Source of the DNA: Linnemannia schmuckeri
Lineage: Eukaryota > Mortierellomycota > Mortierellomycetes > Mortierellales > Mortierellaceae
NCBI GenBank assembly: GCA_029449235.1
Contig: JANATG010000012.1
Location: 1,860,001-1,924,000 of the forward strand
Reading direction: 5' to 3'
Length of the DNA stretch: 64,000 nt
The notes below the pieces were generated by a model. It was not told the DNA's origin. It saw only the letters and a list, made by a program, of their open reading frames with translations, and ran no database searches. The number at the start of each line of letters is the position of its first letter. Position 1 is the first letter of the stretch. The translations under genes were made by a program, and so were the position numbers. Positions 36,020 to 46,541 of the stretch are shown here, piece after piece.

Positions 36020-36819
36020 TGGCGGCAAGGAGAAGAAAGGCAGCCAAAGTGATGTTTATCGAGGAGTTCGTATGGCATGGTACTCTTTTGTGTTGTACTT
36101 CTGGCACGCGTCAATTCTACTAATAAGATTATTGACAGCAGGAAAGAGAAGGAGAGAACGAATCTCGAAAGGAAGGGTGGCTGAATGACTTATGGCCACC
36201 ATTATCTGTTGTCCGAAATTGTCTCTGTTCTTTTACAAAGGTATAGGCCTGAGTTAGGCAGAAGATTAATTCAAGATCGGCGTAGAGGGTGATGGCGTCG
36301 GAAAGGAGGACAGATCTTTTGTTTAACAACAATCCTCTTTGAGTGCGAGTGGGGTACTAATGCGTTTGGAAGATTTCTCGTATTATAGCTTTGCTTTCTA
36401 ATCTTCAATGGTACCATCCCCCTTTTCTCCTTCCTCTTCCCTTTCTTTCCTGTCATTCCTTCTCTCTCTTTTCTTTCCTCCTACTCTTTCCTGCCCCTTT
36501 CCCTCATCATTTTAATCAGAAAGATAGAAAAATGTTAATTTTGACACGCTTTTGTACCTCACGTTTTTGCAGTATATATGTGTTTTTTGACTTGATAGTG
36601 GACTTTTTTTTTTTTTTACAAAATCTTACAAAATGGGTCTAAAATGAGCGCCGAGTGGGGTTCTGCCGCCACCGTAAGGATGCCAACGGCACTGCTATCA
36701 ACTCTGCCTTCCCCTCACCCCTGGTCATCGCTGACGATTTCCATGCTGGTTATTGTGTCAAATTGTGTCAAATTGGAGCCATTTTTTTTCTGCTGTTAGA
36801 ACCTTCCTCTGGGCCAAAA
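36020..36819. other. Intergenic stretch
   Basis: About 800 bp between the inverted repeat and the methyltransferase 3' end. One short + strand stretch (about 36655-36770) encodes a protein-like peptide (FCRHRKDANG, SPLVIADDFHA) without start or splice context, possibly a gene relic. Confidence 0.4.
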
Positions 36820-38244
36820 CTATGGTAGCGAGTCGATGAGGGACGAAGAAGGGGAGTTTGTTGAAATTCTTGTCATCTGTGCGACGCCGTAGGGCTGGTC
36901 CTGGAACTCGGCGTCCAGTACAGTCCTCTCCAACTAAAAGAAAAAAGGAAACGCGCCAGTCAGGTCCACAAGCACATCAAAAACATTTCGGGCATCGATA
37001 AAGCACAAAAGCACCAGACATATCCTTGCTTACATATTGAACTTTCCACCCAGTAGAAGGCCTGCAGGCGATATCAAAGAAGCGCTCCTCGCCCAGTCCA
37101 CGCTGTTTCCAGAGTAGCAGCACCACCGTCTGGTCGTCTGCGAATTTGTTCAGCGTCTTGAGGAGCGCGCGGTGGAATTTGGGCAGGTAGAGAATCTCGG
37201 AGCAGAGGATGTAAGAGAAGGGACCTTGGAAATTGACCGACTCTGGCAGCACCGGTGCGTTCCTGAGGTGGACGGAGGATGGCACGAGACGATACAAATT
37301 AGCTCAGAGGATACTGAATGGACCATTTGTGACAGCTCTTCATCGCTTCTTCATAACGCATAACTGACAATTGCATTTTTCTTACCAGTCAAGTGGAGCA
37401 ACAGACAGGCTGTCGCTATCAAGCTCAATCATCCGGTTCCGCTCCTGTCGATTCCGCCTTTGCCTTATCCTCACATCTTCTTTCTCTACCCCAACATCTC
37501 CACCAATCACTTCCTCCTCATGCCTCGCGATCTCCTGCCTTCTCTCTTGAGATATTCTCCTCGCATTAATACCAGTATTCTTCTCGACATGCTCTATATG
37601 GGAGCCTGGAAGATCCGTAGCCAAGACCTGTGTGGCGCCTAACAACCAAGCGACAATGCTGACAAGTCCTGTTCCCGCGCCCAGTTCTAAACATGATTTT
37701 CCCTGGAGGCTTCCGATATGGGATTCGAGAAACTTTGCCATCAGGTATGCCTTGGGTCGAAAAATGAGGCAGGAGTTAATTAATTGGTTGTAGCATTTTC
37801 GGTTTCCGATATATTATGGAAGGCGCGAAGAAGTAAACAGAATGGCAATGACGAGAGGTCAAAAAACGGGTGTAATGCACTTACTCCGTCCCAGACAACG
37901 TTACCGGTGTTCTGATCAATGGTCACCTTCTCGTCCAGACGCTGCTGAATGAAGACTTGAAAAAGTTACAAGGTTGTAGTTAGTAAAATCATGGGTCTAC
38001 TTTCTTTAGTTCATTCTTGCAGAGCTTGTGCGCGTAACTACGTTTCCTAAATGATGTACGTACTGGATTGACCTTGGAAGAGGAAGAGTCGTTCGGGACT
38101 CCGGTTGTTGGCATAGACGTTGCAGTACTTCCAGGGGATGATAGCCGTTGTTGTCACTTCTGGCGCCCCCAGGTCTTGTCCTTGTCGTTGTAGGGTTTGG
38201 TGTGTGCTGCCCTCCAACTGTAATCCTTGGAGTTCTTCTTCCAT
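36820..38244 (-). CDS. METTL21-like (Methyltransf_16 family) protein methyltransferase
   Basis: The family transfers methyl groups from S-adenosylmethionine, mostly to lysines of chaperones and translation factors. Five exons fit: 38064-38244, 37885-37955, 37386-37750, 37034-37262 and 36820-36933, giving 319 aa. The SAM-binding motif I is ELGAGTGLVSI, followed by ATDLP. The post-motif LDW junction (split codon between exons 3 and 4) and SYILCSEILYLP are typical, and NVVWDGAYLMAKFLE precedes motif I as in METTL21 proteins. A charged Arg/Glu-rich insert of about 50 residues between motif I and LDW is unusual. The substrate cannot be read from sequence. An in-frame upstream ATG at 38313 could add 23 residues. 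The donor of exon 1 has two options of equal phase. Confidence 0.88.
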
Positions 38245-38551
38245 AGTGTCGGTCGTTCGGTGTTCGTTGTTGGTGAGTGTGACAATGAAGAGGAATGGGC
38301 TGAATGAATTCAAGAGGATCTGTCAACCCTTTGTTCACAGTCAGTACATAGAAACCCTTAAGTGTGCATATTGGTGGCGTACCTTGACAGCAAAAAGATA
38401 AAGAGCTAAAAGCTAACACGCGTCCTTGTGCCTTGTTCGCTGGCAAAAATAAAAGCGCTGTCTCCTCTTTAAAACTTCTATTTTCTCCCCTTGTTTTCTT
38501 TCTTTTCTTTCATCACTTCCCACCAACCATACTACTCAACAATCAAACGCA
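38245..38551. other. Divergent intergenic region
   Basis: About 300 bp between the methyltransferase start and the first F-box-like pseudogene. CT-rich DNA before 38552 resembles the leader of an originally functional F-box gene. Confidence 0.5.
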
Positions 38552-39516
38552 ATGTACCCACACCCACTTGCACTACCAGAGATCGTGCTCTGCATCGAGA
38601 TGTACATCCAGATCTGGTTCACCATGCCATCCTAAAGCGCCATCTACAACACAACTTCATACCACTTCGAGCCTGACGATCTCCTCGCTACCATCGCTGT
38701 CAACCACCTCTTCTACAGGACACTCGAGCCCCTCCTCTAGACCGTTCACAACGAACGCAAATTTCACCCCGGAGGCTTCCAAGCAGAATTTGCGTCGAGA
38801 CCTCTCATACTGAAGAGCAACTGTCGGCATACTCGCCATCTCGAACCTCTGCACCGAGGAACACCTTGGCACCTCTTCTAGCTACCAGACTTGTTCCAGT
38901 TCCAGTACTGCACCCGACTACGGGAACTCAAGGTTTCAGAGTACGTTTACCTTGGCTGGACTATCCAACTGATCAAGGCCAACCCCAACTTGGCTTTACT
39001 GGACTGGTTCTATCCCGACGAAGTCGAATTGGGTCGACACCGCTGCGAATCATCCCTGACTAAGAAATTCGACTTTTCTAAGAATCTCTTGTGCATTACC
39101 GGACTACGAAAACTACGGTTTCTCAGGTCGGAGAAATGGTCTATCGAAATCCTGTACCTGTACAACGTTCCAGACAAGCTAGCCGACAGTCTGGAAGAGC
39201 TGAACCTTGCAGAATACTGCAATCTGGAAATGTATTTGTACTGGACCGTGAACACTGCAACGACCACTCTGGACAAATCTTTCTTGCAACAATAAGCGAG
39301 GAGGAGGCAGGAGAGGCAGTTGCACCGACCCCAAAGAGACCTCTTTTCCTTCCAAAATTCAAGACACTTCACACGGACATCCACTGGAAAAGGTCGGATC
39401 TCGAGCCTATCTATGACATGATGCAAGCGTTCCTGCCACTGGAAACCCTTATTATCCAGCCAAACTCGATGCTTGACTTTGAGAAGCTGCAACTAATCCT
39501 CCGCGACGTAGTTTGA
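38552..39516 (+). pseudogene. Decayed F-box-like gene copy 1
   Basis: It starts MYPHPLALPEIVLCI, matching the intact gene's METHPLSLPEIVLIV. The same frame continues to about 39295 with stops replacing coding positions (for example LEPLL then TAG where the intact gene has LTPLLW), then shifts to another frame that ends at 39516. LRELKVSEYVYLGW, LIKANPNLALL and LEELNLAEY align with the leucine-rich part of the intact copy. Confidence 0.75.
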
Positions 39517-39520
39517 CTGT

Positions 39521-40463
39521 TCAAACCCAAGGATCTCGTTGCCGCCATACCGTCAACCGCCTCTTCCGCAATACCCTGATCCTCTCCTCTAGGCCATGCA
39601 CAACGAACCCGCCATCATGCCTTACGATGTCGTGATCGATCTTCTATCTAATTCCGATTTCACATACCTAGGGATCGATGCACATATCGTCAAGAAGAAC
39701 AGTACCCACTTTTGATACCTTGACTGCTCGCACTATGTGCAGCGGCGGAGACGGAGGAGGATAAGGACACTCCAACTCAATTGCGCCCAGCTCCAGGACC
39801 TGATATTCTCTGGCAATGTCGGTCTCGCATGGATTACCCCCCTGTCGAAAGCGAGCCCAGATCTGCGGGTACTCAACTGGGCCAGACATCTCCATCAGAA
39901 ATCTCAGGGGCGCTGTGGCCCTCCAGAATCTGTTTCCTTTACGTTTTTTTCGAGTCCTGGGTCTCCGAGGCTGGAGATTGAACGCGTTGTTTCTCTACCG
40001 GACCCCGAAGAATAATGCTGATCATCTCAAGGAGCGGTTTGGAAGGAATTGCTACGTCTCTGGATGAGCTGCGCATGAACAACGAGTGGATTGGGCTTAC
40101 GGAGTCGTTTTTGACCAAGATGACAAAACGTAAGGCGGCAAATGCGACAGCATTGAGCTAAGGACGACTCCTCTCACTCCCAAAGTCAAGGCTTTCTACA
40201 CGAACTCTTGGTACCCGTAGGGTGCTAATCTTGTACACAGACCGATGTGCGGATTTCCTGCCCAAGGCGCTGGTAATCCATGGAATGTTCTGCGAGGATG
40301 CCCTTCCATTCGGCTAGAAGTTTCGAAAGTATTGTCCATGACCGCAATCCATTGAAACTCGGGTCTCCACGAGCAGGACCGGACTTCTTGCGAAATCTGG
40401 GTCTTTTATTTTACCGTCAGACTGGCGGTATACAACCGTTGAACCTCTTGTGTATCTGCTAGC
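39521..40463 (+). pseudogene. Decayed F-box-like gene copy 2, 5' truncated
   Basis: Begins mid-gene at FKPKDLVAAI (intact: FQPKDLVAAL). It has stops and frame changes in the F-box part, then LQLNCAQLQDLIFSG and PDLRVLNW pieces from the leucine-rich part. Its head is missing or fused to copy 1. Confidence 0.6.
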
Positions 40464-40830
40464 TGTTAGTGATCATCAAAGGACGATGGTTTTCCGTGAG
40501 TGCTATGGCGGCGTTTAAAACTTTTGAGCTGACCAATGAGCTGTCTGAAAGGGTTCCCTCAGCTGTTGTACGATAAACCCGGTTGCGCTGTGTTTCCGAT
40601 ATTTAACACTAAATAATGTTTGAATGGCTGGTGCATGCACGACAAAAAAAAAGGTTTGATCAATTCGCCCTTGCGCGATCAGTCACATGCCCTCTTCTTT
40701 TCTTAAAGTCACCCTTATGTCTGTATTTCTATGCGTTTGCTTGCAGCGCTCTATTGTTCTTTCCTTCACTTCGCTCTCATTTCAACCACCACCAACATCA
40801 ACTTCAGCCGCCTCTCTCATTGCTTCCATC

Positions 40831-42432
40831 ATGGAGACTCATCCACTCTCCTTACCAGAAATCGTCCTCATCGTCGGCAAACACATTCCCCTCTGGGTGC
40901 CCCGCGAACAACGCTACGACGTCGTTGTCTGGCTCTTCCAACCCAAAGACCTCGTCGCTGCCCTCTCCGTCAACCGACTCTTTTACACCATCCTTACCCC
41001 TCTTCTCTGGAACGCTTGCGCCTACCCCTACGACAGATCGCAGAAATACCTCAGCTCTTCCTACCGAGGAAATCTCTGTCGTTTTCGTGATGTTGCTGCG
41101 GAAGTGTTCACCAAGAACAGTATCCACATACGCTACCTTGACTTGTCTCGATACGAGCCTCACGACCTTCACAGTCTGAACCAACTTCAACTCGCTTGTA
41201 CTCGTCTCCGAGAGCTCCGGCTTTCTCACGGTGTCGATGCCACCAATGCTGGTCAGCTGATTCGAGCCAACCCTGGTTTGCAGCTTGTTCGGTGGAAGCG
41301 GTATATCAAGTTCTTGAACGAGCCTGAGGACCTCAGGGTTCTTTTCCCTCTTCGGCAGCTTCGATATCTGGGATTGAAGGGCTGGGCTATAAACCCTGTC
41401 TATCTACACCATATCTTGCATAACAACGCCGACACCCTGGAGGAAGTCGAGTTGGGAGAATGGTCTATTGTTCTCAGGACACCGCACATGAACGAACAGT
41501 GGAACGGTCTGGACCCATCTTCTCTGGACTCGTTGACGGATGAGGAGCAGGCTGAGGCTGTTGATCTGATCAAAGGCCAGTCTCTGTTGCTCCCAAAGGT
41601 CAAGACGCTTCATCTGTTGGTCAAGTGGAGCGACACAAGCAGAAGCACAGTCTGCAATCTGGTTCGATCTTTCCCAGCACTGGAGACGCTCAAGATTGGA
41701 TTTGTCGACAACGAGCTTGGTATGCGATTGGGCAATAACCTGAAGGAGATCTGCCCCAAGCTCAACTCGATCCTGAACATGATGCCGGCGTTCGACAGTG
41801 GCAGAGTTCCATTGCCTGGATACGACGGGATTTCATATGTCGTTGGAGCGTGTGTGCCCGGGAATCTGGTCCATATCGAGTTGAACCGATGGGAGTTTGA
41901 TGCCAAGCTGGCGGACGCTCTGGTGGAGCACCGTAATGGGCTCGAGATCTTGGACGTAAGCCTCAGCGACTACCATCACATTGTGCAATCGTTCGACAAT
42001 GTTAGCAAGGTTCTGGCACGATGCACTCGACTTCGGGAATTCTCGATGTACAATGACAGCAGGCTGTGCAAGGAACAACATGCGTCGATTCTTTTGAACG
42101 GACTGAAGGAATGTCGGACATTGGAGTGGCTGACCTTGGTTGGGTTCCCGTTCGCTGGACCGGACGAGAGCGACAATGAAGCCAATGATGAGGAGGAAGG
42201 AGAGCTGGATGCAGAGCTTGGGGTTCCTGGCAATACGATCCCTACTCCTACTCCTCAACGTTCGTTCGAACTTTGGCCAGGCTGGTCTAGGGGCGAGAAC
42301 AAGAATCGTGGGGATCTGGTGGCTCCAAGGGATACGCTTAAGATCATGGTGTTTGAGGCTGTGGGAACCTTGCCGTCCATCAAGACGGTCGACCTGAACA
42401 ACCAGCGTTTCGAAAAGATGTCTTCCATTTAG
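40831..42432 (+). CDS. F-box-like protein with leucine-rich repeats
   Basis: A single uninterrupted frame of 533 aa. The N-terminal 50 residues (LPEIVLIVGKHIPLW, then FQPKDLVAALSVNRLFY and LTPLLW) form a degenerate F-box, the Skp1-binding motif of SCF ubiquitin ligases. The rest has irregular leucine-rich repeats (LRELRLSHG, LRYLGLKGW, LEEVELGEW, LEILDVSLS) for substrate recognition. An acidic stretch near residues 447-462 interrupts the repeats. The start at 40831 is chosen because copies 1 and 3 begin at the equivalent point and CT/CA-rich leader precedes it. Three decayed relatives flank it in the same orientation. Targets are unknown. Large, fast-evolving families of this type are known in Mortierella-type fungi. 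Confidence 0.85.
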   Translation: METHPLSLPEIVLIVGKHIPLWVPREQRYDVVVWLFQPKDLVAALSVNRLFYTILTPLLWNACAYPYDRSQKYLSSSYRGNLCRFRDVAAEVFTKNSIHIRYLDLSRYEPHDLHSLNQLQLACTRLRELRLSHGVDATNAGQLIRANPGLQLVRWKRYIKFLNEPEDLRVLFPLRQLRYLGLKGWAINPVYLHHILHNNADTLEEVELGEWSIVLRTPHMNEQWNGLDPSSLDSLTDEEQAEAVDLIKGQSLLLPKVKTLHLLVKWSDTSRSTVCNLVRSFPALETLKIGFVDNELGMRLGNNLKEICPKLNSILNMMPAFDSGRVPLPGYDGISYVVGACVPGNLVHIELNRWEFDAKLADALVEHRNGLEILDVSLSDYHHIVQSFDNVSKVLARCTRLREFSMYNDSRLCKEQHASILLNGLKECRTLEWLTLVGFPFAGPDESDNEANDEEEGELDAELGVPGNTIPTPTPQRSFELWPGWSRGENKNRGDLVAPRDTLKIMVFEAVGTLPSIKTVDLNNQRFEKMSSI

Positions 42433-43767
42433 GAAATAAAACTTGCGCGAATTAATTCGCCTGACGCGCTCCTTTGCTGAACAATATCATAGTCACAATA
42501 GCGAAAGCATAGTTCGCGTCAAGTGTTTCAAAGGCAGCCCTTTTTGTCTCGTTTCGCTTGTTTGCTCTTCAATTAACCCCTCTTCCATCCACTTCAACTA
42601 CCTTTATCGCCTTCAAATTAAGCCCTTGCTCCTCATTTCCTTCTCATATTCCCTTCATCGCGGACACTCATACGCTCTCACTGCCAGAGAATGTTCTTCT
42701 CGTGGGTAAGGATATCACTCTCTGTCTATTCCATCACGATGGTGATGACAGGCCTGTCTGGATGTTCAAGCTCAAAGATTTCGTTGCTGTCCTCTCTATC
42801 AACCTACTCTTCTACACTACCATCACCTCCCTCTTCTGGACCGCCTGCGCCTACCCCTAGGACAGATCCCACAGAAGTACCTATTGTATCCATCTAGGCA
42901 ATCCCTATACGGGTCTATCTCATCTGTGCACCATCGTTGCCTTCAACTACTCCTGCGTCACGAAAGCCTAACGAGGTCAAGATCTAGAAGAGTTACTTCT
43001 GATGAAGGAAAACGCGGTCCGATAAGGGAGGATTGAATGGATAGAACCCTGAGTGCAAGGCTCAGGTACGTCGACCCGTAGTGGGTTTGATCACAGTTAA
43101 AACGAGCCTTCACACCTGCAGTTATTAGGTGGCAATGCAGATGATATTGGGCCGGTGCGTCCTTCATCGGTGACTGGGACGCCGAAACTTGCCGGTTGTG
43201 ATAGGATTGGGAACGAGCTAGAGACATTGGCGGAAACCGAGGAGAAGATAGCCATAGTATCCATGGCGGTGGTTGTATCGGTGTTTGTGCCACCTGTGGT
43301 GGATGGGTCCATCGTGTCGATGGTCCCTGTTATGCCTTGTATGACGTCCTTTATCCTAAACAAACGCGTCTACCGTCAGCGGAAATAGGTCGTTGCTTGA
43401 ATCGAAAGAAGCAATACATGTAAATAAATAGTAAACGTCAAACCAGGTGCTTTATTTTTGGTTATTGTGGTTGTTGCGAACTTTTTTTTTCTTTTATTGT
43501 TTGTGCTGTAGGGGTTGAAGAATATGCCTAACACTCCCCTAGCCCACTATGATCGTGACGCGCCTGCTTGCTCTTCAAATTGTTGCAAGGTTGTTTGAAG
43601 AGTTAAGGGGTACTGTGAGCATTTTGGGCGCATGGACATTTTCTTGACCTTTTTTTATTCTTGGCTCAGAAGAATACCTCTTACCCTCTCACGCTCTCAT
43701 CCTCTCTTCCCGCACACACCCACCTCCCTCTCCGCCTTCTTTACCAAAAACACAAAAAAAACAAACA
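42433..43767. other. Intergenic region with an F-box relic and an unassigned frame
   Basis: Contains F-box relic copy 3 (42660-42970). A - strand frame at 43097-43363, rich in Ser/Thr/Pro (GITGTIDTMDPSTTGG), may be another gene fragment but has no domain. CT/CA-rich sequence before 43768 is the likely leader of the phosphatase gene. Confidence 0.4.
42660..42970 (+). pseudogene. Decayed F-box-like gene copy 3, 3' truncated
   Basis: DTHTLSLPENVLLVGKDI and FKLKDFVAVLSINLLFY match the F-box part of the intact neighbour. A TAG interrupts at the position of the Tyr in its CAYPYDRS motif (CAYP, stop, DRSH), and the leucine-rich part is absent. Confidence 0.7.
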
Positions 43768-46241
43768 ATGGTTAGACGAGAGGCTACTGCACCACTCCTC
43801 GCCAATGAGGACCCCAGAGACGAGTTTGATGATGGTTAGCTCACTCACATACCCACATACGCATTCCACTCCCTTTCTTCATACCTTTCGACACGCTCCA
43901 TCTGTTGACTGCGGTGGTGAATGCGACAGAGTCCTGACAAGGCATACACGTTCTTTATTTTCTTTTTATGCATTATAGAGGAGATTGAGTTGTTGAGGAA
44001 GGAGGAAGCCAAGCACATCCGTAGGGTAAATGACCTGACCCAATTTCTTCTACTCATTCACTGGCAGCGAATCGTTGAATAGTGTTGTTCTTGTTGGTGC
44101 TCAACCTGCTCGCATGTTCTAATTGACCCCGACCGTTGTTATTATTCAAATTGTGTTTGCTGGTATTAGGAAAGAGCACGTATGGTCCTCTGCCTGGCTC
44201 TGGCGATTGTGTTGACCTCGTCTGCTGTCACCATTACTTTCTACTTCGCCAAAATATCCCTCGGTATGTTGGCATCAAAAAATACTTCACCTATGGAAGA
44301 ACGTGACCCTCTTACTCTCAAGCAATTGGGCCGCGTAGAAAATCATCTTGACGAACTAACGGCATATTTTTTTTTCTATATGCTTTAATAGGAAGGAGCC
44401 GTAATGTAATCATGATGGTGTCAGACGGGTTCGGCCCCGCCTCCCAGACATACGGACGGTCTTTTTACCATTACAAGAACAACATCACCGAAGGTGGATT
44501 CACGTCATTGGACGAGATGCTTATAGGCACCTCGCGGACCCGGAGTAGCGACTCGCTTGTTACTGACTCTGCTTCTGGTGCTACTGCATTCTCTTGTGCC
44601 TTGAAGACTTATAACGCCGCCATCGCAGGTAAGGAAATGTTCTGCTTGGCATGGTTTTGAACAGTGCCAAAGAATGGTAGAATTGCATAAGCATGGGGTC
44701 GGTCCTTGGGAAAACAGAGAGCTCGTTGTTGTTGTTGTTGCTGTTTTCCCACAGGGGTTGAATGGATATTTTCCCACAAGAAAAATATTCCCGCAGAGGA
44801 ACATGCCCTTGTTGTCTGGGTTGTTGTATGCGAAGTTCCTTCATTTTCATGTGTTCACACATCCTAACTAACGCATATATTTCCTCGCCCCTGAAAAAAA
44901 AATAAACAGTTGATCCAGCGGGAAACCCATGCGGCACAATCCTAGAAGCAGCCAAAGACCTGGGGATGTTGACCGGCCTTGTCGTAACCTCCAGGATCAC
45001 CCACGCAACCCCAGCCGCCTTCTCGGCCCACGTCATCCACCGCGACATGGAGTCTGAGATTGCCGCCCAACAAATTGGAGATTACCCGCTCCTACGCCAA
45101 ATCGACTTGATGATGGGTGGTGGGCGGTGCTTCTTCTTACCCAATACTACTGAGGGCTCCTGTAGGACCGATGGGCGAGATCTGATCAAGGAGGCGCAGG
45201 AGGTTTATGGCTGGGAGCATGTTATGCAGAACAAGGATGATTTTATGAGTTTGAAGGCGAAGGACGGCATGTTTCCCTTGCCCGCGATGGGATTGTTCCA
45301 TTTGGACCATATGAATTACATGATTGATAGGGATGAGAACAAGGAGCCATCGTTGAGTGAGATGACTGAGGCTGCGCTTGCGACGCTCAAGGGTCAGGCG
45401 AAGACCAGCCAGGGATTCTTTTTGATGATTGAGGGCAGCCGGATTGATATGGGAGGGCACAACAATGACCCTGTGGCGCATGTGCATGAGATCTTGGAGT
45501 ATCATAAGGCTGTTAAGGCCGTGCAGAAGTTCGTCTATGACAACCCGGATACCCTTGTCATCTCGACCTCTGACCATGAGACCGGAGGGTTCACACTCGG
45601 GTACCAGGATGACCCAGACACTTATCCGGATTACCTCTGGAGACCCGAGGTCATTGATCGTGCCACGGCGTCGACAGAAGCCCTGACTCGCCAACTGTAT
45701 GTCTACAACACCCAGCCTGGCAACACTGGCCGTACCCAGAAGGACCGTGAGCAGTTTGTCAAGACCCAGATCCTTGAAAAGGGACTCGGAATCACGGACC
45801 CGACGGCAGAGGAGATTGCGTATTTGACGAACAAAGAACCGGACTACTTGAAGGTGGTGCCCTTCTTGGGCCATGCGATCAGTCGTCGGGCCAATTTGGG
45901 ATGGACGACTTTGGGACATACGGGCGTCGATGTTAACCTGTATGCGACCGGGGAGGGATACTCGAAGCTGAAGGGTAACCATGAGAACACAGAGATTGGA
46001 GAGACTATGGCGGATTACTTGAAGGTCGACCTCGCTTACATCACCCGCAGGCTTCAGAAGTATGTATATGTGCTATCGTCTCTTTCGCTCGCTCGCTGGT
46101 ACCTTGCTACATAACGCCAATGTTTTTGGTATGACTGACAAACTTTTTTCAATGATGTATAGAAGCACACAGAAGTGGTTCCAGCCCAAGGAGCCCCAGT
46201 TCTTTTCACAACGCACTCGCCATCAAAAGTCAGGACACTAA
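43768..46241 (+). CDS. Vacuolar-type membrane alkaline phosphatase (Pho8-like)
   Basis: Alkaline phosphatases hydrolyse phosphate monoesters using two Zn and one Mg. Six exons fit: 43768-43834, 43979-44025, 44170-44263, 44392-44628, 44910-46059 and 46163-46241, giving 557 aa. A short acidic cytosolic tail is followed by one membrane helix (about residues 43-66), the type II layout of yeast Pho8. The metal aspartate is D81 in MVSDG, and the phosphorylated serine is S129 in VTDSASGATAF. Further metal-site segments are IEGSRIDMGGHNND, STSDHETGG and LGHTG. The product ends shortly after the core. It is tail-to-tail with the Pho85-like kinase gene, 300 bp apart. Localisation to the vacuole is inferred from topology. 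Confidence 0.94.
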
Positions 46242-46454
46242 AAACTTTTCTTTTCATGAGTCCATTAGACTTTCATAGATGTGTTTTTTACTATCGAACC
46301 CCCATTTTTTTTCAGTAAATATATAAACCACCTTTTTTTCGGAGAATTCGACCAGCTTTTTAATGTTTTGTAAGATAGGAAGAGGAAGCGAGAGCGAGAA
46401 GAGAGAGAGTGAGAGAGAGGTGTGTCTGGTATACATGCGAAAGAGAGGAAAGAA

Positions 46455-46479
46455 GGGAGGGAGGGAGGGAGGGAGGGAA
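46455..46479. repeat. (GGGA)n simple repeat between the Pho8-like and Pho85-like genes
   Basis: About six GGGA units in purine-rich DNA in the 300-bp convergent interval. Confidence 0.8.
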
Positions 46480-46541
46480 GGAGATGAAAGGATGCGGAGA
46501 GTATCGCCTGGTTTTTGTATTGGTTTGTCCTATGTTACTCA

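Noticed and set aside
36655..36770. Peptide resembling a fragment of a fungal regulator (SPLVIADDFHA)
   Set aside because: Under 40 residues, without start, splice site or neighbouring exons.
43097..43363. - strand Ser/Thr-rich frame
   Set aside because: No domain; the opposite strand is also open over most of the same span.
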